Assembly: GCF_006716745.1 (NCBI RefSeq)
Contig: NZ_VFPP01000001.1
Span: 5,715,386 to 5,779,385, forward strand
Reading direction: 5' to 3'
Origin: Saccharothrix saharensis
GTDB lineage: Bacteria > Actinomycetota > Actinomycetes > Mycobacteriales > Pseudonocardiaceae
DNA length: 64,000 bases
The translations under genes and the position numbers were made by a program. This document shows positions 8,483-16,583 of this stretch, piece after piece (position 1 is the stretch's first letter; each line of letters begins with the position of its first letter). The notes under the pieces are model-generated. The model saw only the letters and a program-made list of their open reading frames with translations. It was not told where the DNA came from and made no database searches.

Positions 8483-8926
8483 TCAGTCGCCGTCGATCAC
8501 GTCCGGGTCCAGCCCCAGGTAGTTCGCCACCTGCTCGACCAGCACGTCGTGCACCAGGTCCGACAGGTCGGCACCGTCCTTGGCCCGCGCCTCCAGCGGA
8601 CGCCGGTACAGCACGATCCGCGCACGTCGATCGGCCCCGGCCGGCACGAGCCGCGCCAACGGCACGTTGCCGTCCTCCACCACGTCGCCGTCATCACCCG
8701 ACTGCACGTCCGGCACGTCGTCCACCGCGACGTCCAGCTGCGTCAGCTCCGTCCGCCACCGCGCCTCGATCGGCTCCAACGCCTCCAGCACCAGCGCGTC
8801 GAACCGCTCCGCCCGGCTGCGCGCCGCCGGCAACGTGGCCGGGTAGAGGGGACCGCGCAGCCCTCGACCGTGCCGGTCGCGGTTGCGCCGCCGCCCAGCG
8901 CCCTGCCGCCGTGAACCCCGAGCCAT
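8483..8926 (-). CDS. Metallopeptidase-family protein with degenerate zinc motif
   Basis: 147 residues, in the position where actinobacterial genomes carry a short zincin-like protein (Rv3259 position, between whiB2 and DUF3499). The N-terminus is very basic (RRQGAGRRRNRDRHGRGLRG) and is followed by FDALVLEALEPIEARW, typical of the family. The C-terminal helix that should hold HExxHxxG reads LVHDVLVEQVANYLGLD. The first catalytic His-Glu and the second His are replaced, so protease activity is doubtful. ATG 8926 has no strong ribosome site. It is divergent from DUF3499 and convergent with the glycosyltransferase across repeat locus B. The family assignment rests on context and overall layout. 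Confidence 0.75.
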   Translation of the reverse strand: MARGSRRQGAGRRRNRDRHGRGLRGPLYPATLPAARSRAERFDALVLEALEPIEARWRTELTQLDVAVDDVPDVQSGDDGDVVEDGNVPLARLVPAGADRRARIVLYRRPLEARAKDGADLSDLVHDVLVEQVANYLGLDPDVIDGD

Positions 8927-9076
8927 CACCACGAGGTAGAGGGTAGTTGTCCACCGCCCGGCCGCGTCCAACCGGACCTCCGCGACCAGGCAACTCGCCC
9001 AACCCGACCACCACCGCCAACGCCGCGCCGGAGGTAATCCAACACACGCCGCGCGGGACGCGATATCGTCCCCGCC

Positions 9077-9436
9077 GTGCGGAGCGTGAGACGGTGCTCG
9101 CGAACCGGGTGCGCGAACCCGGCAGTCGCCACGCTCACGTACGCCTATGCGGACTCCACCGCGGTCGTCGGACCCCTCGCGACCTACTCCGAACCGCACT
9201 CCTACGACCTCTGCGAAGAGCACGCCCTGCGCCTCACCGCGCCACGCGGCTGGGAGGTCGTCCGGCACCAGGGCGAGTTCCGCGCCCCCGAACCCACCGT
9301 GGACGACCTCACCGCCCTCGCCGAAGCCGTCCGCGAAGCCGGCCGGGCCACACCGCAGGTCGAACTCCCGGAGCTCCCCGCGGGCACCATCCGACGCGGC
9401 CACCTGCGCGTTCTGCCCGATCCGAACGAAGACTGA
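9077..9436 (+). CDS. DUF3499 family protein
   Basis: This 119-residue protein begins MRSVRRCSRTGC, the hallmark of DUF3499 (Rv3258c type). Cysteines in CSRTGC and CEEH suggest a small metal-binding ribbon: CSRTGC near the start, then HSYDLCEEHALRLTAP around residues 47-61. The start is GTG 9077. Function is unknown. The gene is strictly syntenic with phosphomannomutase in actinobacteria and lies 88 bases before it here. The C-terminal half is acidic and probably flexible. No membrane or signal sequence is present. Confidence 0.85.
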   Translation: MRSVRRCSRTGCANPAVATLTYAYADSTAVVGPLATYSEPHSYDLCEEHALRLTAPRGWEVVRHQGEFRAPEPTVDDLTALAEAVREAGRATPQVELPELPAGTIRRGHLRVLPDPNED

Positions 9437-9524
9437 ACGAAGACTCAGCGACCGGATACGGCGACGACGCGCGCGCCGGTAGGCTTCCCGAGGCAGTGTC
9501 AAGAGCCAACTTGGGAGTGTGGCC

Positions 9525-10877
9525 GTGCGCGATCTGTCCGGCATCGTCAAGGCTTACGACATCCGCGGTGTCGTCGGTGAACAGCTCGACGCCGACGTCG
9601 TGCGCGACTTCGGCGCGGCGTTCGCCCGCCTGGTCGGCGGACCGGCCGTGGTGATCGGTCACGACATGCGCGACTCGTCGCCCGGCCTGGCCGCGGCGTT
9701 CGCCGAGGGCGTCACCGCCCAGGGCGTCGACGTGGTCAGCATCGGCCTGGCCAGCACCGACATGCTGTACTTCGCCTCCGGCAAGCTCGACCTGCCCGGC
9801 GCGATGTTCACCGCCAGCCACAACCCGGCCAAGTACAACGGCATCAAGCTGTGCCGCCCGGGCGCCGCGCCGGTCGGCCAGGACACCGGCCTCGCCCGGA
9901 TCCGCGAGGACGCCGAGAACGGCGTCCCGGACGCCGAAGGCGTCACCAAGGGCAAGGTCACCGAGCAGGACATGCTCACCGACTACGCCGCCTACCTGCG
10001 CGAACTGGTCGACCTCAGCGGCAGCCGGCCGTTGAAGGTCGTCGTCGACGCGGGCAACGGCATGGGCGGCCACACCGTGCCCAAGGTGTTCGAGGGCCTG
10101 CCCATCGACATCGTGCCCATGTACTTCGAGCTCGACGGCAACTTCCCCAACCACGAAGCCAACCCGCTCGACCCCGCCAACATCGTCGACCTGCAGAAAC
10201 GCGTCCAGGAAGAAGGCGCGGACGCGGGCGTCGCGTTCGACGGCGACGCCGACCGCTGCTTCGTGGTCGACGAGCGCGGCGAACCGGTGTCCCCGTCCGC
10301 CATCACCGCCCTGGTCGCGGTGCGCGAACTGGCCAAGGACCCCGGCGGCACGATCATCCACAACCTGATCACCTCGCACGCCGTGCCGGAGATCGTCCGC
10401 GAGCACGGCGGCGTGCCGGTCCGCACCCGCGTCGGCCACTCCTTCATCAAGGAGGAGATGGCCAAGACCGGCGCCATCTTCGGCGGCGAGCACTCCGCCC
10501 ACTACTACTTCCGCGACTTCTGGCGCGCCGACACCGGCATGCTGGCCGCGCTGCACGTGCTGGCCGCCCTCGGCGAGCAGGACGGCCCGCTGTCCGCCCT
10601 GACCAGCGACTACGCCCGCTACGCGGCATCCGGCGAGATCAACTCCACGGTGGACGACCAGCAGGGCAGGCTGGCCGCGATCAAGGCCGAGTTCGGCGGC
10701 CGCGACGGCGTCGAGCTCGACGAGCTCGACGGCCTCACGGTGAACCTGCCGGACGGCTCCTGGTTCAACCTCCGCGCGTCCAACACCGAGCCGCTGCTCC
10801 GGCTCAACGTCGAAGCCGCCGACGCGGCCTCCGTCGCGGCGCTGCGCGACGAGGTGCTGGCGATCGTGAGGGGATGA
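9525..10877 (+). CDS. manB: Phosphomannomutase / phosphoglucomutase
   Basis: A 450-residue alpha-D-phosphohexomutase that interconverts mannose-6-phosphate and mannose-1-phosphate for GDP-mannose. It has all four family motifs: the phosphoserine loop TASHNPAKYNGIK, the magnesium loop DGDADRC, the sugar-binding loop GGEHSAHYYF and the phosphate-binding RASNTEPLLRL near the C-terminus. GTG 9525 is preferred over GTG 9519 because the GGGAG at 9513-9517 then sits 7 bases upstream instead of one. Its stop overlaps the Trm112-like gene (ATGA), and the SIS protein and manA follow. The run is a mannose-activation operon equivalent to Rv3257c-Rv3255c. Confidence 0.95.
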   Translation: MRDLSGIVKAYDIRGVVGEQLDADVVRDFGAAFARLVGGPAVVIGHDMRDSSPGLAAAFAEGVTAQGVDVVSIGLASTDMLYFASGKLDLPGAMFTASHNPAKYNGIKLCRPGAAPVGQDTGLARIREDAENGVPDAEGVTKGKVTEQDMLTDYAAYLRELVDLSGSRPLKVVVDAGNGMGGHTVPKVFEGLPIDIVPMYFELDGNFPNHEANPLDPANIVDLQKRVQEEGADAGVAFDGDADRCFVVDERGEPVSPSAITALVAVRELAKDPGGTIIHNLITSHAVPEIVREHGGVPVRTRVGHSFIKEEMAKTGAIFGGEHSAHYYFRDFWRADTGMLAALHVLAALGEQDGPLSALTSDYARYAASGEINSTVDDQQGRLAAIKAEFGGRDGVELDELDGLTVNLPDGSWFNLRASNTEPLLRLNVEAADAASVAALRDEVLAIVRG

Positions 10878-11080
10878 GCGCCGTGGCAGTCCGACTGGAC
10901 GCGCAGTTGCTGGAAATCCTGGCCTGTCCGTGCCCCGAGCACGCGCCGCTGAAGGTCGGCACCGCGTCCGACCCGCTCGCGGACTACCTGACCTGCACCT
11001 CGTGCGGCCGGTCGTTCCCGGTCCGGGACGGCATCCCCGTGCTGCTGCTGGACGAGGCTGTCGAGCCGACGGCCGGGTGA
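10874..11080 (+). CDS. Trm112-family zinc-ribbon protein
   Basis: 68 residues with the Trm112 pattern: LLEILACPCPEHAPL near the start, then LTCTSCGRSFPVRDGIPVLL. This gives two Cys pairs for one zinc. Eukaryotic Trm112 activates methyltransferases; bacterial copies are often linked to sugar or methyl-transfer genes and have no proven role. The ATG at 10874 overlaps the mutase stop. A GTG at 10883 with better spacing from GAGGGG is an alternative start. It is translationally coupled in the mannose operon. Confidence 0.85.
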   Translation: MSAVAVRLDAQLLEILACPCPEHAPLKVGTASDPLADYLTCTSCGRSFPVRDGIPVLLLDEAVEPTAG

Positions 11081-11086
11081 GCACGG

Positions 11087-12163
11087 GTGCTTGACGACAG
11101 CCTCCTCGACGACCAGTCCCGGCTCACCGACGCCGACCGGGAAGGCCTCCTGCGCGCCGCCGCACGTGCCGGCGCGCAGGTCCGGGCGACCGCCGAGGCG
11201 GCCGACGAACTCGGCGTCGACCGGGTCTTCGCCGAACGACCCCGCGCGCTGGTGCTCGTCACCCGCCCCGGTGTGGGCGGCTCGATCGCCGGCGTGGTGA
11301 CCGCCCTGCTCGGGCCGCGCTGCCCCGTGCCGGTCGTGGTCGCCGACGACGTCCCGACCTGGGTCGGCGCCCTCGACGTGGTCCTCGCGCACACCGAAGA
11401 CCCCGGCGACGTGCGGATGGCGGAAGCGGTCGACCGGGCCGCCCGGCGCGGCGCGCGCGTGCTGCTCACCGCCGAACCGGACGGCCCCGTCGCCGCGTCC
11501 GCCGCACAGCACGCGCTGCTCATCCCACCGCGCGTGCCCGTGCCGCAGGGCTTCGGCTTCGCCCGCGGTTTCGCCGCCTGGACCGTCGCGCTGAAGGCCT
11601 TGGGGCTGCTCAGCGCCGACGTGCAGGCCATCGCGGACGAACTGGACCGCGAGGCCGAGCGCTGCCACCCCGTGCACGAGTCGTTCGTCAACCCCGCCAA
11701 GACCCTCGCGCTGCGCATCGCCGACCGGACCCCGCTGCTGTGGGGCCTGGACGACCTGGCGACCGCCGTCGCCGCCCACGGCGCGGGCGTGCTCGCGACC
11801 TACGCGGGCGTGGTGAGCGACGTGGCCGGCTATCCTCAGGCGCTGACCCGGTCGGTCCTGCACCGCAGGGCCGTGCGCGGCACGTCCGGCGCCGACCTGT
11901 TCGCCGACCCGGACGACGAGCACGACGGCCTCGTCCGCGTGCTGCTGGTCGCCGTGCGGCAAGACCCGCAGGCCGACTTCACCCGGCGGGTCGCGATGGA
12001 GACCTTGTCCGGAGCCGACGTGCTCGAACCGGCCGAGGAGGTCGGCGGCGGCGAGGCCGTGTGCGCCGCGCTGCTCGCCCTGCGGTTCGAGCTGGCCGCG
12101 CTGTACCTGGGCCTGGCGGCCGGAACGCTGGGCGGGCCCGGGCTGTACGCGCCGGCCGTATGA
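11087..12163 (+). CDS. SIS-domain sugar-phosphate isomerase-like protein
   Basis: A 358-residue protein of the Rv3256c type that always sits between phosphomannomutase and mannose-6-phosphate isomerase. The fold looks like a degenerate double SIS domain: VLVTRPGVGGSIAGVVTAL in the first half and HESFVNPAKTLALRIADR followed by VLATYAGVVSDVAGYPQAL in the second. The exact reaction is unknown; by context it may bind a mannose phosphate or regulate flux. GTG 11087 is 6 bases after the Trm112-like stop, so it belongs to the same operon. No membrane segments are present. Confidence 0.8.
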   Translation: MLDDSLLDDQSRLTDADREGLLRAAARAGAQVRATAEAADELGVDRVFAERPRALVLVTRPGVGGSIAGVVTALLGPRCPVPVVVADDVPTWVGALDVVLAHTEDPGDVRMAEAVDRAARRGARVLLTAEPDGPVAASAAQHALLIPPRVPVPQGFGFARGFAAWTVALKALGLLSADVQAIADELDREAERCHPVHESFVNPAKTLALRIADRTPLLWGLDDLATAVAAHGAGVLATYAGVVSDVAGYPQALTRSVLHRRAVRGTSGADLFADPDDEHDGLVRVLLVAVRQDPQADFTRRVAMETLSGADVLEPAEEVGGGEAVCAALLALRFELAALYLGLAAGTLGGPGLYAPAV

Positions 12164-12167
12164 GGGG

Positions 12168-13385
12168 ATGACTGTGGATCTGCTGCACAACACGGTGCGC
12201 ACGTACGCGTGGGGATCGCGCACCGCCATCGCCGAGCTGCTCGGCCGGGAGGTGCCGACACCGCACCCCGAAGCCGAGCTGTGGATGGGCGCCCACCCCG
12301 GCGACCCGTCCCGGATCGCGGGACCCGACGGCGAACCGCACTCGCTGCTCGACCTGCTCGCCGACGACCCCGACGGCCAGCTCGGCGCCCGCCACGCCGA
12401 CCGGTGGGGCAGCAGGCTGCCGTTCCTGCTCAAGGTCCTCGCCGCGGACGAGCCGCTCAGCCTGCAGGCGCACCCGTCGGCCGAGCAGGCGGCGAACGGC
12501 TTCGCCGCCGAGGACGCCGCCGGCGTCCCGATGGACTCGCCGATCCGCAACTACAAGGACCCGTCCGCGAAGCCCGAGCTGGTCTGCGCGCTGACCGAGT
12601 TCCACGCCCTGGCCGGGTTCCGCGACCCCGCCCGCACCGTGGCGCTGCTGCGGTCGCTGGACGTGCCCGACTTCGCACCCTACGTCGAACTGCTGGCCGC
12701 CCAGCCCGACGCCGGTGGCCTGCGCGCCCTGTTCACCACCCTCATCACCCTGCCGCAGACCGCGCTGGACATGCTCCTGCCGCAGGTGCTGGACGCCTGC
12801 GTGCTGCACGTGAAGGAACACGGCGAGTTCGACCTGGAGTGCCGCACGATCCTCGAACTCGGCGAGGCCTACCCCGGTGACGCGGGCGTGCTGGCCGCGC
12901 TGCTGCTCAACCGGCTCGTGCTGCGGCCCGGCGAGGCGATCTACCTGCCCGCCGGCAACCTGCACGCCTACCTGCACGGCACCGGCGTGGAGATCCTCGC
13001 CAACTCCGACAACGTGCTGCGCTGCGGGTTGACGCCGAAGCACGTGGACGTGCCCGAACTGCTGCGCGTGCTCGACTTCGGCTGCGGCGACATGCCCGTG
13101 CAGACCGGCGAGGAGACCGCGCCCGGCCTGTGGTCCTACCGGACGCCGTGCCCGGAGTTCGAGCTGTCCCGGATCGAGGTCGGCCCGTCGACGCCCGTCC
13201 GGGTCGACCACAGCGGACCGCAGATCCTGCTCTGCACCCGCGGCCGGGCCCGGCTGACGTGCGGCGACGACACCGTCGAACTGGCACGCGGCCAGTCCGT
13301 GTGGCTGCCCGCCCGTGATCCCGAGGTGACCGTCACGGCCGAGGTTGACACCCAGCTTTTCCGGGCAACCCCCGGCGTTGAGTAG
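12168..13385 (+). CDS. manA: Mannose-6-phosphate isomerase, class I
   Basis: A 405-residue type I phosphomannose isomerase, converting fructose-6-phosphate and mannose-6-phosphate. Visible features are YAWGSRTAIAELLG, AELWMGAHPGDPS, LPFLLKVLAADEPLSLQAHP with zinc-binding Gln/His, KPELVCALTEFHALAGFR, and the C-terminal LPAGNLHAYLHGTGVEI with a further zinc His. The GAGGGG ribosome site touches ATG 12168; GTG 12174 would have better spacing, so the start may be 6 bases later. It is the last gene of the mannose operon. The cytoplasmic enzyme feeds mannose-1-phosphate to the pyrophosphorylase at the left edge of the window. Confidence 0.95.
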   Translation: MTVDLLHNTVRTYAWGSRTAIAELLGREVPTPHPEAELWMGAHPGDPSRIAGPDGEPHSLLDLLADDPDGQLGARHADRWGSRLPFLLKVLAADEPLSLQAHPSAEQAANGFAAEDAAGVPMDSPIRNYKDPSAKPELVCALTEFHALAGFRDPARTVALLRSLDVPDFAPYVELLAAQPDAGGLRALFTTLITLPQTALDMLLPQVLDACVLHVKEHGEFDLECRTILELGEAYPGDAGVLAALLLNRLVLRPGEAIYLPAGNLHAYLHGTGVEILANSDNVLRCGLTPKHVDVPELLRVLDFGCGDMPVQTGEETAPGLWSYRTPCPEFELSRIEVGPSTPVRVDHSGPQILLCTRGRARLTCGDDTVELARGQSVWLPARDPEVTVTAEVDTQLFRATPGVE

Positions 13386-13427
13386 GGTCACACCGACAAA
13401 TCGGACCTGGGCGCTTAGGGAGCAACC

Positions 13428-14351
13428 GTGTCAGCAGGGGGCGGGACCAAGGCGATCATCGCCGCACTGGTGGCCAACGCCGGGATCGCCGCGGCGAAGT
13501 TCGTCGGCTTCCTGATCACCGGATCGTCGTCCATGCTCGCCGAGTCGGTGCACTCGGTGGCGGACACGTCCAACCAGGGCTTGCTGCTGCTCGGGCAGAA
13601 GACCGCCCGGCGCAAGGCCACCCTGAACCACCCGTTCGGGTTCGGCCGGGACCGGTACTTCTACTCGTTCATCGTGGCGTTGATGCTGTTCAGCCTCGGC
13701 TCGGTGTTCGCCCTGTACGAGGGCATCCACAAGCTGGAGTCGCACGAGGAGCTGAGCAGCCCGATCGTCGCGGTGATCATCCTGGTCGTCGCCATCGGCC
13801 TGGAGACCTACAGCTTCCGCACCGCGATCGTGGAGTCGAAGGCGATCAAGGGCGACGCCACGTGGTGGCAGTTCATCCGGCAGTCGAAGGTGCCGGAACT
13901 GCCCGTCGTGCTGCTGGAGGACGCGGGCGCGCTGTTCGGCCTGGTCCTGGCGCTGATGGGCGTGGGTCTGTCGACGTTGACCGGTGACCCGGTGTGGGAC
14001 GCCATCGGCACCATCTGCATCGGCGTGCTGCTCGGCGTGATCGCGGTGATCTTGATCGTGGAGATGAAGTCGCTGCTGATCGGCGAGGGCGCGAGCCCCG
14101 CCGAGCTCGACGTGATCGTGGACGAGCTGGCGGCGGGCAAGGTCCAGCGCGTCATCCACATCCGGACCCAGTACATCGGGCCGGACGAGATGCTGGTCGC
14201 CGCCAAGATCGCGCTCAACCCGGGCCTGCCGATCGACGAGGTGGCCGCCGCCATCGACGCCGCCGAACAACGGGTCCGCAACAAGGTCCCCTCCGCCCGC
14301 CTGATCTACCTGGAACCCGACCTGGACCGGTCACTGACCGCCCAGTCATAA
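13428..14351 (+). CDS. Cation diffusion facilitator family transporter
   Basis: A 307-residue CDF protein that exchanges protons for divalent metal (zinc, iron, cobalt or manganese). Transmembrane segments cover about residues 10-215. Metal-site motifs are HSVAD in the second helix and LLEDAGALFG in the fifth, followed by a cytoplasmic C-terminal domain (about 220-300). A long loop with HPFGFGRDRYFYSF is typical of the FieF/ZitB branch. The GTG start at 13428 is preceded by TTAGGGAG. It is probably monocistronic, with two hairpins right after the stop. Metal specificity cannot be told from sequence. Confidence 0.9.
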   Translation: MSAGGGTKAIIAALVANAGIAAAKFVGFLITGSSSMLAESVHSVADTSNQGLLLLGQKTARRKATLNHPFGFGRDRYFYSFIVALMLFSLGSVFALYEGIHKLESHEELSSPIVAVIILVVAIGLETYSFRTAIVESKAIKGDATWWQFIRQSKVPELPVVLLEDAGALFGLVLALMGVGLSTLTGDPVWDAIGTICIGVLLGVIAVILIVEMKSLLIGEGASPAELDVIVDELAAGKVQRVIHIRTQYIGPDEMLVAAKIALNPGLPIDEVAAAIDAAEQRVRNKVPSARLIYLEPDLDRSLTAQS

Positions 14352-14408
14352 CCCCTCGGCTCGGCCGGCGAACGCCCGTTCGCCGTTCCCGAGCCGCCCG
14401 CTGTGGGC

Positions 14409-14448
14409 AAGGGCGACGAGCTGCTGCATGCGGCGCTCGTCGCCCTTT
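14409..14448 (+). terminator. Terminator after the CDF gene
   Basis: AAGGGCGACGAGC pairs perfectly with GCTCGTCGCCCTT over 13 bp and is followed by TTCTCGTT. A smaller hairpin, GGCGAAC/GTTCGCC, lies at 14367-14384. Confidence 0.8.
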
Positions 14449-14903
14449 CTCGTTCAGCCGACCGGCCGCCCGCGCCAGCCGCGTACCGGACGCGCGCCGA
14501 GAGCACCCGGTGAACCCCCGCCGGGCCCACGCCACTCCCGCCGCCACTGCTCGCTTCAGCCACTGCGGCTGCGGCACCGGCGACGGCGGCTCCGGTGACG
14601 AGCGACGCTCCGGGGCCACCGATCCGCGTGAGCAGGTCGGGGAGCGCCTCGACAGCGTTCGGTCACCCGCTCCGCTGCCCTGCTCGGATCCGCTCGGCTT
14701 CGCGCAGCTTTCGGGCTGGGTGGCGGGGTAGTGGTCCCGGGGGCTGGGACGTGTGCGGCGAGCTGCCCGGCGGTGAGATGTTGCTCAGAGCGTTCCCGTG
14801 GGCCGTTCCCCCTCCGCCGCCGCCGCCGGCGGAGCCGGGGCCGGAGCCGGAAGCGGTGGCGGAGGGGGTTGGGCGGAGAGGGCGGTTGGTTGGCGGCCTC
14901 GTT

Positions 14904-14951
14904 GTTTCAACCGACGTTTCAGGTGAAGGGAAACGGCGTTTTGGTTGAGAC
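14904..14951 (-). terminator. Imperfect terminator hairpin after the permease gene
   Basis: GTTTCAACCGACGTTTC (14904-14920) pairs imperfectly with GAAACGGCG...GGTTGAGAC (14930-14951). It starts about 30 bases after the permease stop. The bulges lower confidence. Confidence 0.5.
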
Positions 14952-14962
14952 GATCTGAGAGA

Positions 14963-14985
14963 TCACTCGACTGGGCGACGTCACG
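14963..14985. repeat. 23-bp dispersed repeat, copy 1
   Basis: This 23-base stretch, with core CGACTGGGCGA flanked by TCAC and GTCA, matches 22897-22919 at 20 of 23 positions. It covers the permease stop codon. Confidence 0.4.
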
Positions 14986-16501
14986 GGATCTCGTCGTGCT
15001 TCACCACGGGCACGGCGGTGGTGCCCTTGCGGCCCAGTAGGGAGTGCCGGCGGCTGTAGGCGAAGTACACGACGACGCCCAGGGCCATCCACGCCAGGAA
15101 CCGCACCCAGGTCAGCGCGGTCAGGTTCAGCATCAGCCACAGGCACGCCAGGATCGCCAGCACCGGGACGACGGGCACCAGCGGCACGCGGAAGCCCCGA
15201 GGCAGGTCCGGGCGGGTCTTGCGGAGCACCAGGACACCGGCGGAGACCAGGATGAACGCGAACAGCGTGCCCACGTTCACCATCTCCTCCAGCTTGCCCG
15301 CCGGGAAGAAGCCGGCGGCCACGGCGACCAGCACGCCGATGATCAACGTGATCCGCACCGGCGTGCCGCGCTTGCCCGTCCGCGCCAGGCCGCGCGGCAG
15401 CAGGCCGTCGCGCGACATCGCGAACAGCACCCGCGACTGGCCCAGCATCAGCACCATCACCACGGTGGTCAGGCCGGCCAGCGCGCCCACCGAGATCACC
15501 GTGGCCGCCCAGTCCACCCCGTTCACCGAGAACGCCGTCGCCAGCGTCGCCCGCGTGCCGTCGGGCTGGGTCTTGAGCTGGTCGTACGGCAGCATCCCGG
15601 TGATCACCAGCGACACCGCCACGTACAGCACCGTCACGATCGCCAGCGAACCCAGGATGCCCCGCGGCACGGCGCGCTGCGGGTTCCGCGTCTCCTCGGC
15701 GGTCGTCGCGACCACGTCGAACCCGATGAACGCGAAGAACACCAGCGACGCCGCCGCCAACAGCCCCAGCACGCCGTACGTGCTCCCCGAGAACCCGGTG
15801 AGCAGCGAGAACAGCGACTGCTCCAACCCGGTCCCGGCCGTGCCGCCGGACTGGGCGGGCGGGATGTACGGGCTGTAGTTCGCCGTGTTGACGTACCCGA
15901 TGCCGAGCACGATCACGAGCAGCACCACGGCCACCTTCACCGCCGTGATCACCGCGCTCACCCGCGACGACAGCTTCGTGCCCAGCACCAGCAACGCCGT
16001 CAGCGCTCCGATCAGCAGCAACGAGCCCCAGTCGACGTCCACGCCACCGACGGAAGCGGTCGTCTTCACCGTCACGCCGAGCTGCCCCAGCACCGTCTGC
16101 AGGTACAGCGACCAGCCCTTGGCCACCGCCGCCGCGCCGACCGCGAACTCCAGCACCAGGTCCCAGCCGATGATCCACGCCATGAACTCGCCGAACGTCG
16201 CGTACGAGAACGTGTACGCGCTGCCCGCCACCGGCACGGTCGACGCGAACTCCGCGTAGCACAACGCGGCCAGCGCGCACGCCACCGCCGCCAGCACGAA
16301 CGCCAGCGACACCGACGGCCCGGCGAGGTTGCCCGCGGTGGACGCGGTGAGGGTGAAGATGCCCGCGCCGATCACGACCGCGACACCGAACACCGTCAGG
16401 TCCCACGCGGTGAGGTCCTTGCGGAGTCTGGTGTCCGGCTCGTCGGTGTCCGCGATGGACTGCTCGATCGACTTCGTGCGCCACAGCCCGTTGCCCGGCA
16501 C
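14981..16501 (-). CDS. APC-superfamily cationic amino acid permease
   Basis: A 506-residue amino acid/polyamine permease with about twelve to thirteen membrane helices. The start GLWRTKSIEQSIADTDEPD is the classic opening of the cationic amino acid transporter group. The first helix has the unwound GAGIF signature (VVIGAGIFTLTAS). FIGFDVVATTAEETRNPQRA is the conserved helix 6-7 region. GTG 16501 is chosen because GGAGG lies 7 bases upstream; an in-frame ATG 57 bases earlier has no ribosome site. It is divergent from the GlmL-like gene, 82 bases apart. Substrate is probably a basic or branched amino acid. Confidence 0.9.
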   Translation of the reverse strand: MPGNGLWRTKSIEQSIADTDEPDTRLRKDLTAWDLTVFGVAVVIGAGIFTLTASTAGNLAGPSVSLAFVLAAVACALAALCYAEFASTVPVAGSAYTFSYATFGEFMAWIIGWDLVLEFAVGAAAVAKGWSLYLQTVLGQLGVTVKTTASVGGVDVDWGSLLLIGALTALLVLGTKLSSRVSAVITAVKVAVVLLVIVLGIGYVNTANYSPYIPPAQSGGTAGTGLEQSLFSLLTGFSGSTYGVLGLLAAASLVFFAFIGFDVVATTAEETRNPQRAVPRGILGSLAIVTVLYVAVSLVITGMLPYDQLKTQPDGTRATLATAFSVNGVDWAATVISVGALAGLTTVVMVLMLGQSRVLFAMSRDGLLPRGLARTGKRGTPVRITLIIGVLVAVAAGFFPAGKLEEMVNVGTLFAFILVSAGVLVLRKTRPDLPRGFRVPLVPVVPVLAILACLWLMLNLTALTWVRFLAWMALGVVVYFAYSRRHSLLGRKGTTAVPVVKHDEIP

Positions 16502-16583
16502 GGCTTCGCCTCCTGTGTCTGCTGCTGGTCCGTTCAGACTAAAGGTGTGCACCGACATTCGGCGGCACCGGTAGTTTTCGCGC

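Larger units (their letters stand above)
14352..14980. other. Intergenic stretch without convincing genes (CDF to permease)
   Basis: These 629 bases separate two convergent genes. The first 100 bases hold two hairpins (14367-14384 and 14409-14448) and the last 80 hold another (14904-14951). Between them I see only GC-rich sequence with purine-rich GGAGCCGGGGCCGGAGCCGG-type runs. Open frames there lack ribosome sites and family signatures. Confidence 0.6.

Noticed and set aside
14595-14958. Frames in the CDF-permease gap
   Set aside because: No ribosome site, no conserved motif, odd composition. Treated as non-coding.
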